Shown piece after piece: positions 25,106 to 30,981 of a DNA stretch of 31,928 bases (the first letter of the stretch is position 1; every line of letters begins with the position of its first letter). The position numbers were made by a program, and so were the translations under genes. Source of the stretch: a virus; IMG/VR virus record IMGVR_UViG_3300046522_000097, positions 1-31,928 of that record. One strand, 5' to 3'. A model generated the notes under the pieces. It was not told the origin of the DNA and made no database searches. It worked only from the letters and a program-made list of their open reading frames with translations.

Positions 25106-25373
25106 CGGCAAAGCTCCTGCGTCCTGTGTTGCGTTGAGGCGGCTGGACCTCATCAGACCAGCGCTCTTGATTTAGCCAGGTCGATGGGTGCGGGATGAAT
25201 TGGGCGTCCTTGCTGGCGTAGTAGGCGATTTGGGAAAGAAGTCCGCGCATGATCTCGGAGAACGTTGCAACCTTGATTGCCTTCTCATAGGACTTGCGGG
25301 CGGCGCCCTTCCCGATCCGGCGGGGGTAATTGCGCCAGAACTCTTCGAAGTTTTCCAATTGCTGCTGGTTCAT
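25038..25373 (-). CDS. replication protein C-terminal-domain homologue, 111 aa
   Basis: Residues 8-30 (ENFEEFWRNYPRRIGKGAAR) and 60-75 (FIPHPSTWLNQERWSDE) form the motif pair usually found at the C-terminus of phage replication initiator/primosome proteins, after a winged-helix DNA-binding domain. Here the winged helix is missing and the piece stands alone. It may work with the next protein or with the DnaA-like protein to load the host helicase. Its ATG follows the stop of the DUF1064 gene directly, so the genes are co-transcribed. Confidence 0.6.
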   Translation of the reverse strand: MNQQQLENFEEFWRNYPRRIGKGAARKSYEKAIKVATFSEIMRGLLSQIAYYASKDAQFIPHPSTWLNQERWSDEVQPPQRNTGRRSFADAARDFNDYRSDAFGLPSIGRH

Positions 25374-25781
25374 TCAGATCTCCACGATTTCGAGGCCGGG
25401 GTAACAGGCTTCAACGATTGCCCGCTTGAGGATGAAAACTTGAGTGCGAACGCCCTTCACGTCTTCGCAGATGCGCTTGTTTCGCTCTGAGCAGAAATAG
25501 GCGAAGTCGCCTTTCCAGACGGCGTGGCGGCCGTTCTTGTATCGCGCCGATCGGATGAGGACCGGTGCGCCATTGCGGCCATAGAGCTTGAACTTAGGCT
25601 GGGTCTCCAGATGGGAGATGATGCCGGCGGCTTGCTTGGCTCGAAGAACTAGGTAGCGATTGTATTCCTTGACCGAGTCAAAGGTGATGCCATCATGCGT
25701 GACCTTGCGGTTCCCGTACTTGCTCTTGCGCTTGGGCTGGAGGAGCTTGCGGCCCTCTTCGCGTGAAAGAACCGCCGTCAT
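25374..25781 (-). CDS. DUF1064 nuclease-like protein
   Basis: The 135-residue protein has the known DUF1064 pattern: KSKYGNRKVTHDGITFDSVKEYNRYLVL (about residues 19-47), a SHLETQPKFKLY strand, KGDFAYF, and KRICEDVKGVRT with the Glu-Asp-Val-Lys core, then the end strand GLEIVEI. The Glu, Asp and Lys residues suit a PD-(D/E)XK-type nuclease, consistent with a Holliday junction or recombination role in phages, though the activity of the family is not proven here. Four-base overlap with the previous gene. Confidence 0.78.
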   Translation of the reverse strand: MTAVLSREEGRKLLQPKRKSKYGNRKVTHDGITFDSVKEYNRYLVLRAKQAAGIISHLETQPKFKLYGRNGAPVLIRSARYKNGRHAVWKGDFAYFCSERNKRICEDVKGVRTQVFILKRAIVEACYPGLEIVEI

Positions 25782-25987
25782 GCTGCTGCCTCGCTCTGCT
25801 TGCGTCTTTCAACGGCTTTCACGTATGCGCCGCGAAGCTCGGTGAACTTGGCGATGTCGTCTAGCTTGCCTGCTATGACCGTTTCCGGCATGGGGCGCTT
25901 ACCGCAGGGGCCATGGTCCTCGATGTAGGTGTTGAGGGACCACATGCGGCGATCGATCCAGTCGAGCATTTCTTCGGCTGGTATCAT
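25778..25987 (-). CDS. hypothetical protein, 69 aa
   Basis: A small, mostly helical protein starting MIPAEEMLDWIDRRMWSLNT and ending in a basic Ala-rich tail. Two Cys/His-poor helices and no signal. The start overlaps the stop of the HTH gene (ATGA) and the end overlaps the DUF1064 gene, so it is a coupled member of the operon. No family recognised. Confidence 0.55.
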   Translation of the reverse strand: MIPAEEMLDWIDRRMWSLNTYIEDHGPCGKRPMPETVIAGKLDDIAKFTELRGAYVKAVERRKQSEAAA

Positions 25988-26373
25988 GCCTTCGCCCTCA
26001 GTTCGCGCATCTCCTCACGGTATCTGCGCATCCAGTATTGCTGGAGAATTCGACGCTGCTCACGACGAACGGATTGCCTAATTGCGGCCTTGCGCTCAGC
26101 GTGTATTTGCTTCTCAACCTCGGCTTCGGTGAGGTGCAGGAATTGCCCGATCGCGATGTAGTCATGCCCTTTCTTGAACAAGCTCAAGGCGGATGTTTTC
26201 AGGGCCGCTTGCTTCGGCAACTCAACAGTCGGGACATGCTTGCCGGTATTGATGTTCGATATCGTGTGCTGTGCGATGCCAAGAAGCGCCTGGATATCCT
26301 TTTGCTTGGTGCCGGCAGCTATGAGGCGCCGAACTTCGAAGATCGTCTCGTCTGTGTGCTTTCTCTTCGTCAT
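25984..26373 (-). CDS. helix-turn-helix DNA-binding protein, 129 aa
   Basis: The first half contains a resolvase/transposase-type helix-turn-helix: ETIFEVRRLIAAGTKQKDIQ through LLGIAQHTISNINTGKHVP (residues 9-48). A second HTH-like segment (KKGHDYIAIGQFLHLTEAEV) follows at 68-87, then a long basic helical tail rich in Arg. Two potential DNA-binding units plus the tail suggest a regulator or DNA-organising protein. First gene after an intrinsic terminator; good RBS (AGAGGCAGCT). Confidence 0.65.
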   Translation of the reverse strand: MTKRKHTDETIFEVRRLIAAGTKQKDIQALLGIAQHTISNINTGKHVPTVELPKQAALKTSALSLFKKGHDYIAIGQFLHLTEAEVEKQIHAERKAAIRQSVRREQRRILQQYWMRRYREEMRELRAKA

Positions 26374-26387
26374 AGCTGCCTCTTGTG

Positions 26388-26418
26388 AAGAAAAACCCGG
26401 AGGGCATTACCCCTCCGG
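26388..26418 (-). terminator. intrinsic terminator in the leftward early operon
   Basis: On the minus strand CCGGAGGG and CCCTCCGG form a perfect eight-base stem with a six-base loop (GTAATG), followed by GTTTTTCTTC. It lies in the 95-base gap between the histidine-rich protein gene and the HTH gene. It should stop most transcripts entering the replication and NusG-like genes unless overridden. Confidence 0.85.
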
Positions 26419-26468
26419 TAGTTTCGGCTTGCTCCTTGGAGGAAGGAATGCAGCCGTGGGGAAATGGG

Positions 26469-26825
26469 CTAATCCGCCACGCGACGGGCTAGTTCTGCGT
26501 ATGGGTCGAACTCGCGATCGGTGCGGAACATGATCTTGTCACCGGCCTCAAATGAGTGAGGAGCATGGGTATCGTGGCCGCGAAGGTGATTGAGCGAGCC
26601 AGAGCTATCGAGGATAGCGTAAAGGATCGTCATGCCCTGCGGCGCTTCAGGATCGACGAAGACAGAAACGCGCTCGGCATCCAGAACATGATGGTGACCC
26701 GTTTCAGAGTGACCAATGATGAAGTGGCCGTTTTCCTCTTTCATCGGAGTTGCCCGAGCCGGAATTTCATCGACGCGGAATATTCTGATTTCGCCTTGAG
26801 CACCAAGAGTTTCGATAATGCGCAT
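26469..26825 (-). CDS. conserved histidine-rich phage protein, 118 aa
   Basis: Small beta-rich protein with the patch GHFIIGHSETGHHHVLDA (residues 33-50) and a second His group (HLRGHDTHAPHSF) near 80-92. Clustered histidines and the beta pattern suggest a cupin-like or metal-binding protein, a type repeatedly seen in phages next to DUF6745-like proteins. Ribosome site GAAAGGA. No active-site assignment is possible. It is the last gene before the terminator at 26388-26418. Confidence 0.55.
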   Translation of the reverse strand: MRIIETLGAQGEIRIFRVDEIPARATPMKEENGHFIIGHSETGHHHVLDAERVSVFVDPEAPQGMTILYAILDSSGSLNHLRGHDTHAPHSFEAGDKIMFRTDREFDPYAELARRVAD

Positions 26826-26837
26826 GTGTCGGTCCTT

Positions 26838-27968
26838 TCAGGTTCTGACCGTTGGGAATTGGAAGGAATCCACAGGGAGGCCGGTTAGCCACGCCTGAGC
26901 CTCAAAGACTGTGTTGATTTCGGGAGGTACGCCGATGGCGAACTCTCTTTTCGTGCCACACTGAGCATGAAGGAAACGGCTTTTGCGGTCCAAGTCTGGC
27001 AACTGCACTTCGACCAAAGCGCCATGCTCAAGGTCTTCGTGCTCGTCGATGACTGCGGCCTGCAGTTCACGTAGGACGTTGTGCCAGCCGACTATTTCAA
27101 GCGCAGCTCGGCGCTGCTCGATATTCTGCCATGTCAAAGCCGTCTTCGCAGTCAGGCTGGCCTTGTCGTCAATCCATTCACGAGGAACACGCGTTCCATG
27201 CCATGCATAGACGCCGAAGCCGTCGCGATATTCGATTGCTGGTCCCATATCGCAGTGCAGGCGGTTTTGGTCGTCGCGGCGTAGTGTCTTTGGTCGATCT
27301 GTAATGATCGCGGCGCCAGAGAAAAACCATACCCAACCGCACGACTGAGCAATGCGCAAAAGTGGATCGATATTCTCCGTGTTGGGAAGATTGCAAACGC
27401 GGCGAAAGAACGCCAACCACGACAACCATCCGGCCTCGTGTTGGCTATAGAAAGCCCGAGAGACCTGAGCCCTGACCTGATCCCTGACCTGATCCCTGAC
27501 CTGAGCCCCGACCTGATCCCAGACCTGAGCCCTGACCTTATCCCCGACCTGATCCCAGACCTGATCCCTGACCTGATCCCTGACCTGATCCCAGACCTGA
27601 TCCCTGACCTGATCCCTGACCTGATCCCAGACCTGATCCCCGACCTGATCCCAGACCTGATCCCTGACCTGATCCCTGACCTGATCCCAGACCTGATCCC
27701 AGACCTGATCCCAGACCTGAGCCCCGACCTCCTCACCAAGCCGCGTGTTCTTCAGTATCGCGGCACCTATGGCGCCCTCATGCGGGGAAGCGAGGCGGAT
27801 GAAGAGCTTAGGCGCTGGAAGACCTGCGACCGCGTATGCGTCCTTTACGGCCTGTTCTGCAGCGTCAAAATCTGCTGGTTCCGTCGATAGACCATGGCGC
27901 AGGAATTCGTCGCGTATGATTGGTATCTGCGCTTCCTGCTCGGGGGTTAGCTTGGTGATTTTCGTCAT
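26838..27968 (-). CDS. DUF6745-like protein with tetrapeptide tandem repeat
   Basis: The 376-residue protein starts with a helical 60-residue part (PEQEAQIPIIRDEFLRHGLS), then LASPHEGAIGAAILK. Next come 22 tetrapeptide units of the form QV-[WRG]-[DA] at residues 84-171. The second half matches the DUF6745 pattern: WVWFFSGAAIITDRPKTL, then HCDMGPAIEYRDGFGVYAWHG, REWIDDK, NIEQRRAALEIVG, and a C-terminal TVFEAQAWLTGL. The repeat is in frame on both strands in all frames, which explains the spurious frames around it. Activity unknown. Strong RBS (GAGGAGAGGAA). Confidence 0.75.
   Translation of the reverse strand: MTKITKLTPEQEAQIPIIRDEFLRHGLSTEPADFDAAEQAVKDAYAVAGLPAPKLFIRLASPHEGAIGAAILKNTRLGEEVGAQVWDQVWDQVWDQVRDQVRDQVWDQVGDQVWDQVRDQVRDQVWDQVRDQVRDQVWDQVGDKVRAQVWDQVGAQVRDQVRDQVRAQVSRAFYSQHEAGWLSWLAFFRRVCNLPNTENIDPLLRIAQSCGWVWFFSGAAIITDRPKTLRRDDQNRLHCDMGPAIEYRDGFGVYAWHGTRVPREWIDDKASLTAKTALTWQNIEQRRAALEIVGWHNVLRELQAAVIDEHEDLEHGALVEVQLPDLDRKSRFLHAQCGTKREFAIGVPPEINTVFEAQAWLTGLPVDSFQFPTVRT
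27456..27719. repeat. 12-bp tandem repeat (22 units) inside the DUF6745-like gene
   Basis: The core unit is CAGGTCTGGGAT or CAGGTCAGGGAT on the minus strand, encoding QVWD or QVRD, with a few QVGD, QVRA and QVGA variants toward the edges. There is a higher order of WD-RD-RD triplets (36 bp). The unit length keeps the frame, so copy number can change without breaking the protein. Confidence 0.9.
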
Positions 27969-28001
27969 TTCCTCTCCTCGTCCTTCTTCTCGTCGGTTTC
28001 T

Positions 28002-28352
28002 TTAAGCTCGGGGGCGATCGCGTAGGCCAAGCGCCTCGCGAAGCGCAGCAACCATCGTGCGAATGAAACGCGCATCCTCCCCAGCCAGGAGAGCGTTTGC
28101 CCGTTCAATTGCTTCGTCATTTTTCCGCATCTCCTCTCGTGCGTAGGTAAGCCCGCTGATCGCCTCGATACGGAACAGCTCGTGTGGCTTGATAGAAATC
28201 TTAGGGTCCGCGTACCAAGCATCTCGTGTTCTGGTGTATGACCACCCGAGCGCTCTGGCACCTGCGACGATGCGAGCCTTAACGCTGCCAATCGACGGCG
28301 GCGCAATCCTTTCGCGCAAAGCGTCTCGGCAAAAGAATTCAACTGTACTCAT
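28002..28352 (-). CDS. small DNA-binding-type protein, 116 aa
   Basis: The preferred start is ATG 28352, preceded by an AGAGAA-type ribosome site; an ATG ten codons upstream is in frame. The product reads MSTVEFFCRDALRERIAPPS, GSVKARIVAGARALGWSYTR, then RDAWYADPKISIKPHELFRIEAI, a helix-turn-helix-like segment, followed by a charged helical tail. Function not known; a small regulator of the early operon is possible. Confidence 0.6.
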   Translation of the reverse strand: MSTVEFFCRDALRERIAPPSIGSVKARIVAGARALGWSYTRTRDAWYADPKISIKPHELFRIEAISGLTYAREEMRKNDEAIERANALLAGEDARFIRTMVAALREALGLRDRPRA

Positions 28353-28453
28353 TTCTCTTTTCTCCGATGTCTTCTCGGGCATTTCCGACGACTCCTATGG
28401 GATTGTTATTTTGCTTAAGGAGCCCATAGAAATGTCGAAGCGTATTCACATTG

Positions 28454-28498
28454 GAGACGAAGGGACTGCCCTTGGCGGGGCGATTGCCCCTTCGTCTC
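28454..28498. repeat. perfect 11-bp inverted repeat
   Basis: GAGACGAAGGG (28454-28464) is the reverse complement of CCCTTCGTCTC (28488-28498), with 23 bases between. It lies just downstream of a small candidate frame on the minus strand. No T run follows on either side, so it may be a structural RNA element rather than a simple terminator. Confidence 0.6.
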
Positions 28499-28500
28499 AC

Positions 28501-28653
28501 TCAGGCCGCCGCACGCAACCCGTAATTCTCATTCACCGAAGCGCTCCGCCGCCTGTTGCTTCCGGTGATGCAGCCACGCTCGACGATTGTTTCGAGCCGT
28601 TGGGCGTGGCTGCCGTTCGTGTCATGGCGCGATTTACGCTGCCTCGTATGCAA
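28501..28653 (-). CDS. candidate small protein, 50 aa, TTG start
   Basis: The frame begins at TTG (28653), the only start that keeps the protein-like section; it has no clear ribosome site. The product is basic: RQRKSRHDTNGSHAQRLETI followed by a VERGCITGSN segment, and ends NENYGLRAAA. Codon use is like the surrounding genes. The frame is bounded by hairpins on both sides (28659-28699 and 28454-28498). A plus-strand frame over the same bases (ATG 28432, behind AAGGAG) is the rival reading. Confidence 0.35.
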   Translation of the reverse strand: MHTRQRKSRHDTNGSHAQRLETIVERGCITGSNRRRSASVNENYGLRAAA

Positions 28654-28658
28654 ATGTT

Positions 28659-28699
28659 GCCGGTCCCGGCCGGACGTGAGGAGGAGAGCCGGGACCGGC
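28659..28699. repeat. perfect 12-bp GC-rich inverted repeat
   Basis: GCCGGTCCCGGC (28659-28670) and GCCGGGACCGGC (28688-28699) are exact reverse complements around a 17-base loop. It would be a very stable RNA hairpin just after the 65-aa membrane protein gene in the leftward transcript. No T run follows. Confidence 0.7.
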
Positions 28700-28709
28700 G
28701 TCCGAACAG

Positions 28710-28907
28710 TCAGTGGGAGGAGGGCTGACGTTCTGGATTGAAATCTTTGAGTGCGCCTTCAATTGCGCAATAACAGAGAAAATCCAGCTCTTTCTGTTCC
28801 CTGCGGCTGCATCTACCAGAGGTGACGCAGATAGCGATGCAAAGGCCAGCGATAGCGATGGCAGGGACGCCGACGATAAGGAGAATTATGTATGACGTGT
28901 CGCTCAT
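28710..28907 (-). CDS. small single-span membrane protein, 65 aa
   Basis: Start at 28907 behind GAGGGGAAGCT; the ATG overlaps the upstream stop (ATGA). A membrane segment covers about residues 6-28 (YIILLIVGVPAIAIAGLC), followed by a Cys-containing basic hinge (CVTSGRCSRREQK) and a cytoplasmic or periplasmic tail with two more Cys (DFLCYCAIEG). A longer frame starting at 29063 has poor N-terminal character and is rejected. Function unknown; possible lysis-type or exclusion protein. Confidence 0.6.
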   Translation of the reverse strand: MSDTSYIILLIVGVPAIAIAGLCIAICVTSGRCSRREQKELDFLCYCAIEGALKDFNPERQPSSH

Positions 28908-29032
28908 AGCTTCCCCTCTTCCTTCGCCTTTCTCTCGATTTCGAGAGAGGCGAGTGTGTCTTGATGCCAAAGGATGGAAACGATGGTCAGCCATGTGAGG
29001 GAGGCTGCAGCCCATGAGAGAAGGTCGCTCAT
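28904..29032 (-). CDS. small membrane protein, 42 aa
   Basis: A tiny protein with one membrane segment: SDLLSWAAASLTWLTIVSIL (residues 2-21), then a charged tail with EIERKAKEEGK. The stop of the upstream gene overlaps its start (TGATG), and its own stop overlaps the next start (ATGA). Such coupling argues for real translation. It may be a membrane partner of the adjacent 65- and 96-residue proteins. Confidence 0.6.
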   Translation of the reverse strand: MSDLLSWAAASLTWLTIVSILWHQDTLASLEIERKAKEEGKL

Positions 29033-29322
29033 CACTGCGCCCTCGCCTGCTTGCCGACCGCACAAAAATCAGCAGTCGAGCCGATGACGTTGATTATGTC
29101 CGTGTATGCGATCTGCATGCCGATCGCGATCTTGCCCGCATCGTTGATTGTTATGTTTTCTTCCATGGAACCACGGACGAGAAGCTGCTGGATGATCTCG
29201 TTGGGGATCTTCGCACCGCAGGTATCGACCTGTACCGCAAGCTTGGCCGCCTCCCTCAGACTGTTGCCAGCCATTGCAGGGGAAGCCAGGAGAAGTGCTG
29301 ATAGTGCCAATGCGTATTTCAT
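29032..29322 (-). CDS. small exported protein, 96 aa
   Basis: It begins with a Sec signal peptide, MKYALALSALLLASPAMA, with predicted cleavage after residue 18 (AMA-G). The 78-residue mature protein is helical with two Cys (VDTCGAK and DFCAVG), able to form a disulphide in the periplasm. It overlaps the HNH gene by four bases (ATGA). Function not known; export and location near two membrane proteins suggest an envelope function. Confidence 0.7.
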   Translation of the reverse strand: MKYALALSALLLASPAMAGNSLREAAKLAVQVDTCGAKIPNEIIQQLLVRGSMEENITINDAGKIAIGMQIAYTDIINVIGSTADFCAVGKQARAQ

Positions 29323-30092
29323 TGCAGCGTCCCCGTTGTTCTGTCCGTGAGCTGGTCGATAAGGTCTTGAGAAACACCGTCCTCAATCACCCATTCGTCA
29401 GGAGCGGCAGGCGGACGGAAATCCGTCTCATCCCAATTGCCCTTCCCCATGTTGCATTCGTCGCAGAGTATCTGCAGGTTCGATCGTTCGAGCCGCAGGT
29501 GCCAATATTTCGAGATCGGCTTGATGTGATCGACGACGATGCGCACCGGTGCGCCGTCAGCCGCCGTCATTCCTGGCGTAGCGCCGCAGCATTGGCAGGA
29601 GCGACCTTGCTCCTTGAGAACTTCCATGCGGACAGTCCGCCATTCCCAAGATTTATAGAATTCGTCCTTGGAGGCAGCGGACGGGTTGGCCTTCTTTTGC
29701 TTCCCGCTGCGCTCAATCACTGCCTGCAGGATTTCAGGCTTTTTATCAGCCCACGTCCTTTTGGGCCGACAACCAAACCTGTTTTGCTGCTGGATTTGGA
29801 AGCATGGATTGCATTGAACTCTGTTGTATTTCGGTCCACTCTTATTGAAGTCGCCTATTTCAGTAATGGCTTGCCCACGGTTTTTAACGACCATGTCCTT
29901 CCCGCAGTCCTTGCATGCAATGCCGAGAAGTCTTGCGTGTCCTGCACGTTTCATCACTTGCTTGTCGCCCGTAAGGCTGAACCTGATCGCGATTTCCTTC
30001 ACCGCAGCGTCAGTCTGCCAATAGGCCTTACTGATCGGAGAAAACTCCAAAGGCACAGCTATCCCTACGAATGGAGCGTCAACGATGCTCAT
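29319..30092 (-). CDS. HNH endonuclease with zinc-finger pairs, 257 aa
   Basis: Start at 30092 overlaps the Cro-like gene stop (ATGA), so it is translated with it; a longer frame from 30167 is discarded. The C-terminal half has an HNH core with its beginning in DHIKPISKYW and continuing in NLQILCDECNMGKGN. Two Cys pairs in each half (CKDCGKD...CNPC; CQCCGAT...CDEC) may bind zinc. The N-terminal part, ISKAYWQTDAAVKEIAIRFS, looks like a DNA-binding region. It is in an early operon rather than between virion genes, so it may act in early DNA processing or be a mobile endonuclease. Confidence 0.8.
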   Translation of the reverse strand: MSIVDAPFVGIAVPLEFSPISKAYWQTDAAVKEIAIRFSLTGDKQVMKRAGHARLLGIACKDCGKDMVVKNRGQAITEIGDFNKSGPKYNRVQCNPCFQIQQQNRFGCRPKRTWADKKPEILQAVIERSGKQKKANPSAASKDEFYKSWEWRTVRMEVLKEQGRSCQCCGATPGMTAADGAPVRIVVDHIKPISKYWHLRLERSNLQILCDECNMGKGNWDETDFRPPAAPDEWVIEDGVSQDLIDQLTDRTTGTLQ

Positions 30093-30307
30093 GCCGCGCT
30101 CTCCGATTTCTTGGTGCGCCTGTATTCGCTCATGAAGATTCGGATTTTCTCCGCAGTCTCCGGCCATACGCGCCCACCGGACTCCAGCCGTTTCACCAGC
30201 TCTGAATTACCAGAGGCAACCTTGCCGAAGTACGAAACACCCATGCCGGTTTCGGCTATGAACTCTGTGACTTCGGAGAGAAGATTTTCAGTAGGAGTGT
30301 TTGTCAT
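30089..30307 (-). CDS. Cro-like early regulator, 72 aa
   Basis: The start at ATG 30307 faces the repressor gene across the shared operators. The product has GMGVSYFGKVASGNSELVKR followed by LESGGRVWPETAEKI, a short helix-turn-helix related to phage Cro/XRE proteins. It has no further domain. A longer in-frame start (30484) would run through the operators and is rejected. The gene is the first of the leftward early operon and is probably the competing lytic regulator at the operator array. Confidence 0.75.
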   Translation of the reverse strand: MTNTPTENLLSEVTEFIAETGMGVSYFGKVASGNSELVKRLESGGRVWPETAEKIRIFMSEYRRTKKSESAA

Positions 30308-30314
30308 GACGTCC

Positions 30315-30342
30315 ACTATATCCTCTAAAGCGGATACGTCAA
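30315..30342 (-). promoter_or_regulatory. leftward early promoter (PR-like)
   Basis: On the minus strand TTGACG and TATAGT are spaced by 16 bases, with the operator 30319-30336 filling the spacer. Predicted initiation lies just before the Cro-like ATG. Very close to sigma70 consensus. Architecture matches the right-edge promoter at 31848-31875. Confidence 0.8.
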
Positions 30343-30387
30343 GTGTCCTCAATGAAGGACGTGCAGAAATATCCCATTTAGAGGATA
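30319..30387. promoter_or_regulatory. operator array of three sites (OR-like)
   Basis: Three palindromic sites with the half-site TATCC/GGATA: TATCCTCTAAAGCGGATA (30319-30336), TGTCCTCAATGAAGGACG (30344-30361) and TATCCCATTTAGAGGATA (30370-30387). Their centres are 25 and 26 bases apart. The sites cover the leftward promoter and the start of the repressor gene, the usual switch arrangement. Confidence 0.85.
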
Positions 30388-30395
30388 TTGTGCGC

Positions 30396-30701
30396 ATGCA
30401 AGGTAGTGACTGGAGAGCGCGTCTTGAAGACGCCATCGAAAAATCAGGGCGGTCTAAGCGCGAGATATCCCTCGCCGCCGGCAAGGGACCTGGCTATGTG
30501 TTTTCCATCCTCAGTGAGGGAAAAGATCCGACGATCGACAACCTCATCAAGATCTGCGGGGCGATTAACGTCAGCCTGACCCAGATACTTTACGGGGTTG
30601 AGATGAGTCAGGAGACTCAAGAAATCCTGTCTCTGATAGAGTCGAATCCGAACATGCGGAGCGGCATTCTTCAGATCCTTCGTGAGAAAGATAAAGCCTG
30701 A
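30396..30701 (+). CDS. XRE-family phage repressor, 101 aa
   Basis: The product starts MQGSDWRARLEDAIEKSGRS and contains a typical XRE helix-turn-helix, KREISLAAGKGPGYVFSILS, followed by KDPTIDNLIKICGAINVSL. A helical end (SQETQEILSLIESNPNMRSG) likely dimerises. It ends at 101 residues with no LexA/S24 peptidase domain, unlike lambda CI. ATG 30396 is chosen; GTG 30390 is possible. The GAGGA in the operator may serve as its ribosome site, or the mRNA may be leaderless. It should bind the operators at 30319-30387 and 31824-31871. Confidence 0.85.
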   Translation: MQGSDWRARLEDAIEKSGRSKREISLAAGKGPGYVFSILSEGKDPTIDNLIKICGAINVSLTQILYGVEMSQETQEILSLIESNPNMRSGILQILREKDKA

Positions 30702-30810
30702 TCTTTCTCAGACAGTCGCGCCGTTGCTCCTCTGTTAGGGCGCTAATGATTCCAATAAAAACAGAAACGCGCATTTTTCTTGATCTTTCATAATCGCTGT
30801 CGGCGTTCAT
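30571..30810 (-). CDS. candidate convergent protein overlapping the repressor, 79 aa
   Basis: The frame starts at ATG 30810, with a GGGG-rich stretch upstream, and ends antisense to the repressor C-terminus. Its unique first part looks real: FIGIISALTEEQRRDCLRKI is an amphipathic helix. The last part, opposite the repressor, is Ser-rich and could be a shadow. A candidate promoter lies upstream (30847-30878). I see no known family. Confidence 0.3.
   Translation of the reverse strand: MNADSDYERSRKMRVSVFIGIISALTEEQRRDCLRKIRLYLSHEGSEECRSACSDSTLSETGFLESPDSSQPRKVSGSG
30684..30709. repeat. inverted repeat at the repressor gene end
   Basis: GAGAAAGAT (30684-30692) and ATCTTTCTC (30701-30709) are exact reverse complements around an eight-base loop that contains the stop codon. 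There is no T run on either side, so terminator function is doubtful; it may mark the repressor mRNA end. Confidence 0.5.
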
Positions 30811-30846
30811 GCAATGATACCCCACCCCATTACCCCCGAGGAGAAC

Positions 30847-30878
30847 ATTATAGGAACATTATCCTAACTCGGTGTCAA
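30847..30878 (-). promoter_or_regulatory. candidate promoter with embedded inverted repeat
   Basis: The minus strand has TTGACA and a perfect TATAAT, but with 20 bases between, longer than usual, so it may need an activator. The inverted repeat TAGGA-N6-TCCTA (30851-30866) lies across the downstream part, and GAACATTAT occurs twice (30843-30851, 30854-30862). It may be the operator for the nearby ribbon-helix-helix protein. The direction is toward the candidate convergent frame at 30571-30810. Confidence 0.35.
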
Positions 30879-30981
30879 TCATCCTCCCATATTCGCGCTC
30901 CGTGCGCATGGCACATTTATGGCACACCGACACCACGATTGCACCATTTTCACATCATAGGATTTCGGCCATAAGGCGATC

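Noticed and set aside
27438-27740. CRISPR-like regular repeats
   Set aside because: Units are 12 bp with no spacers; this is a coding minisatellite.
27152-27890. Long frames with RSGI or LIPD repeats over the tandem repeat
   Set aside because: They are shadows: a 12-bp repeat has no stops in several frames. The QVWD frame continues into recognisable DUF6745-like sequence and has the ribosome site.
28432-28728. 98-residue plus-strand frame behind AAGGAG
   Set aside because: Low-complexity, antisense to two leftward genes and hairpins; not supported well enough to annotate.
28908-29063. N-terminal extension of the 65-residue membrane protein
   Set aside because: It overlaps the 42-residue coupled gene in another frame and has no ribosome site; ATG 28907 has one.
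29274-30395. Long N-terminal extension of the repressor frame (475 residues in total)
   Set aside because: It runs antisense through the HNH and Cro-like genes and across the operators; the XRE domain begins at 30396.
30308-30484. N-terminal extension of the Cro-like gene
   Set aside because: It would translate the operator array and part of the repressor; ATG 30307 lies right after the promoter.
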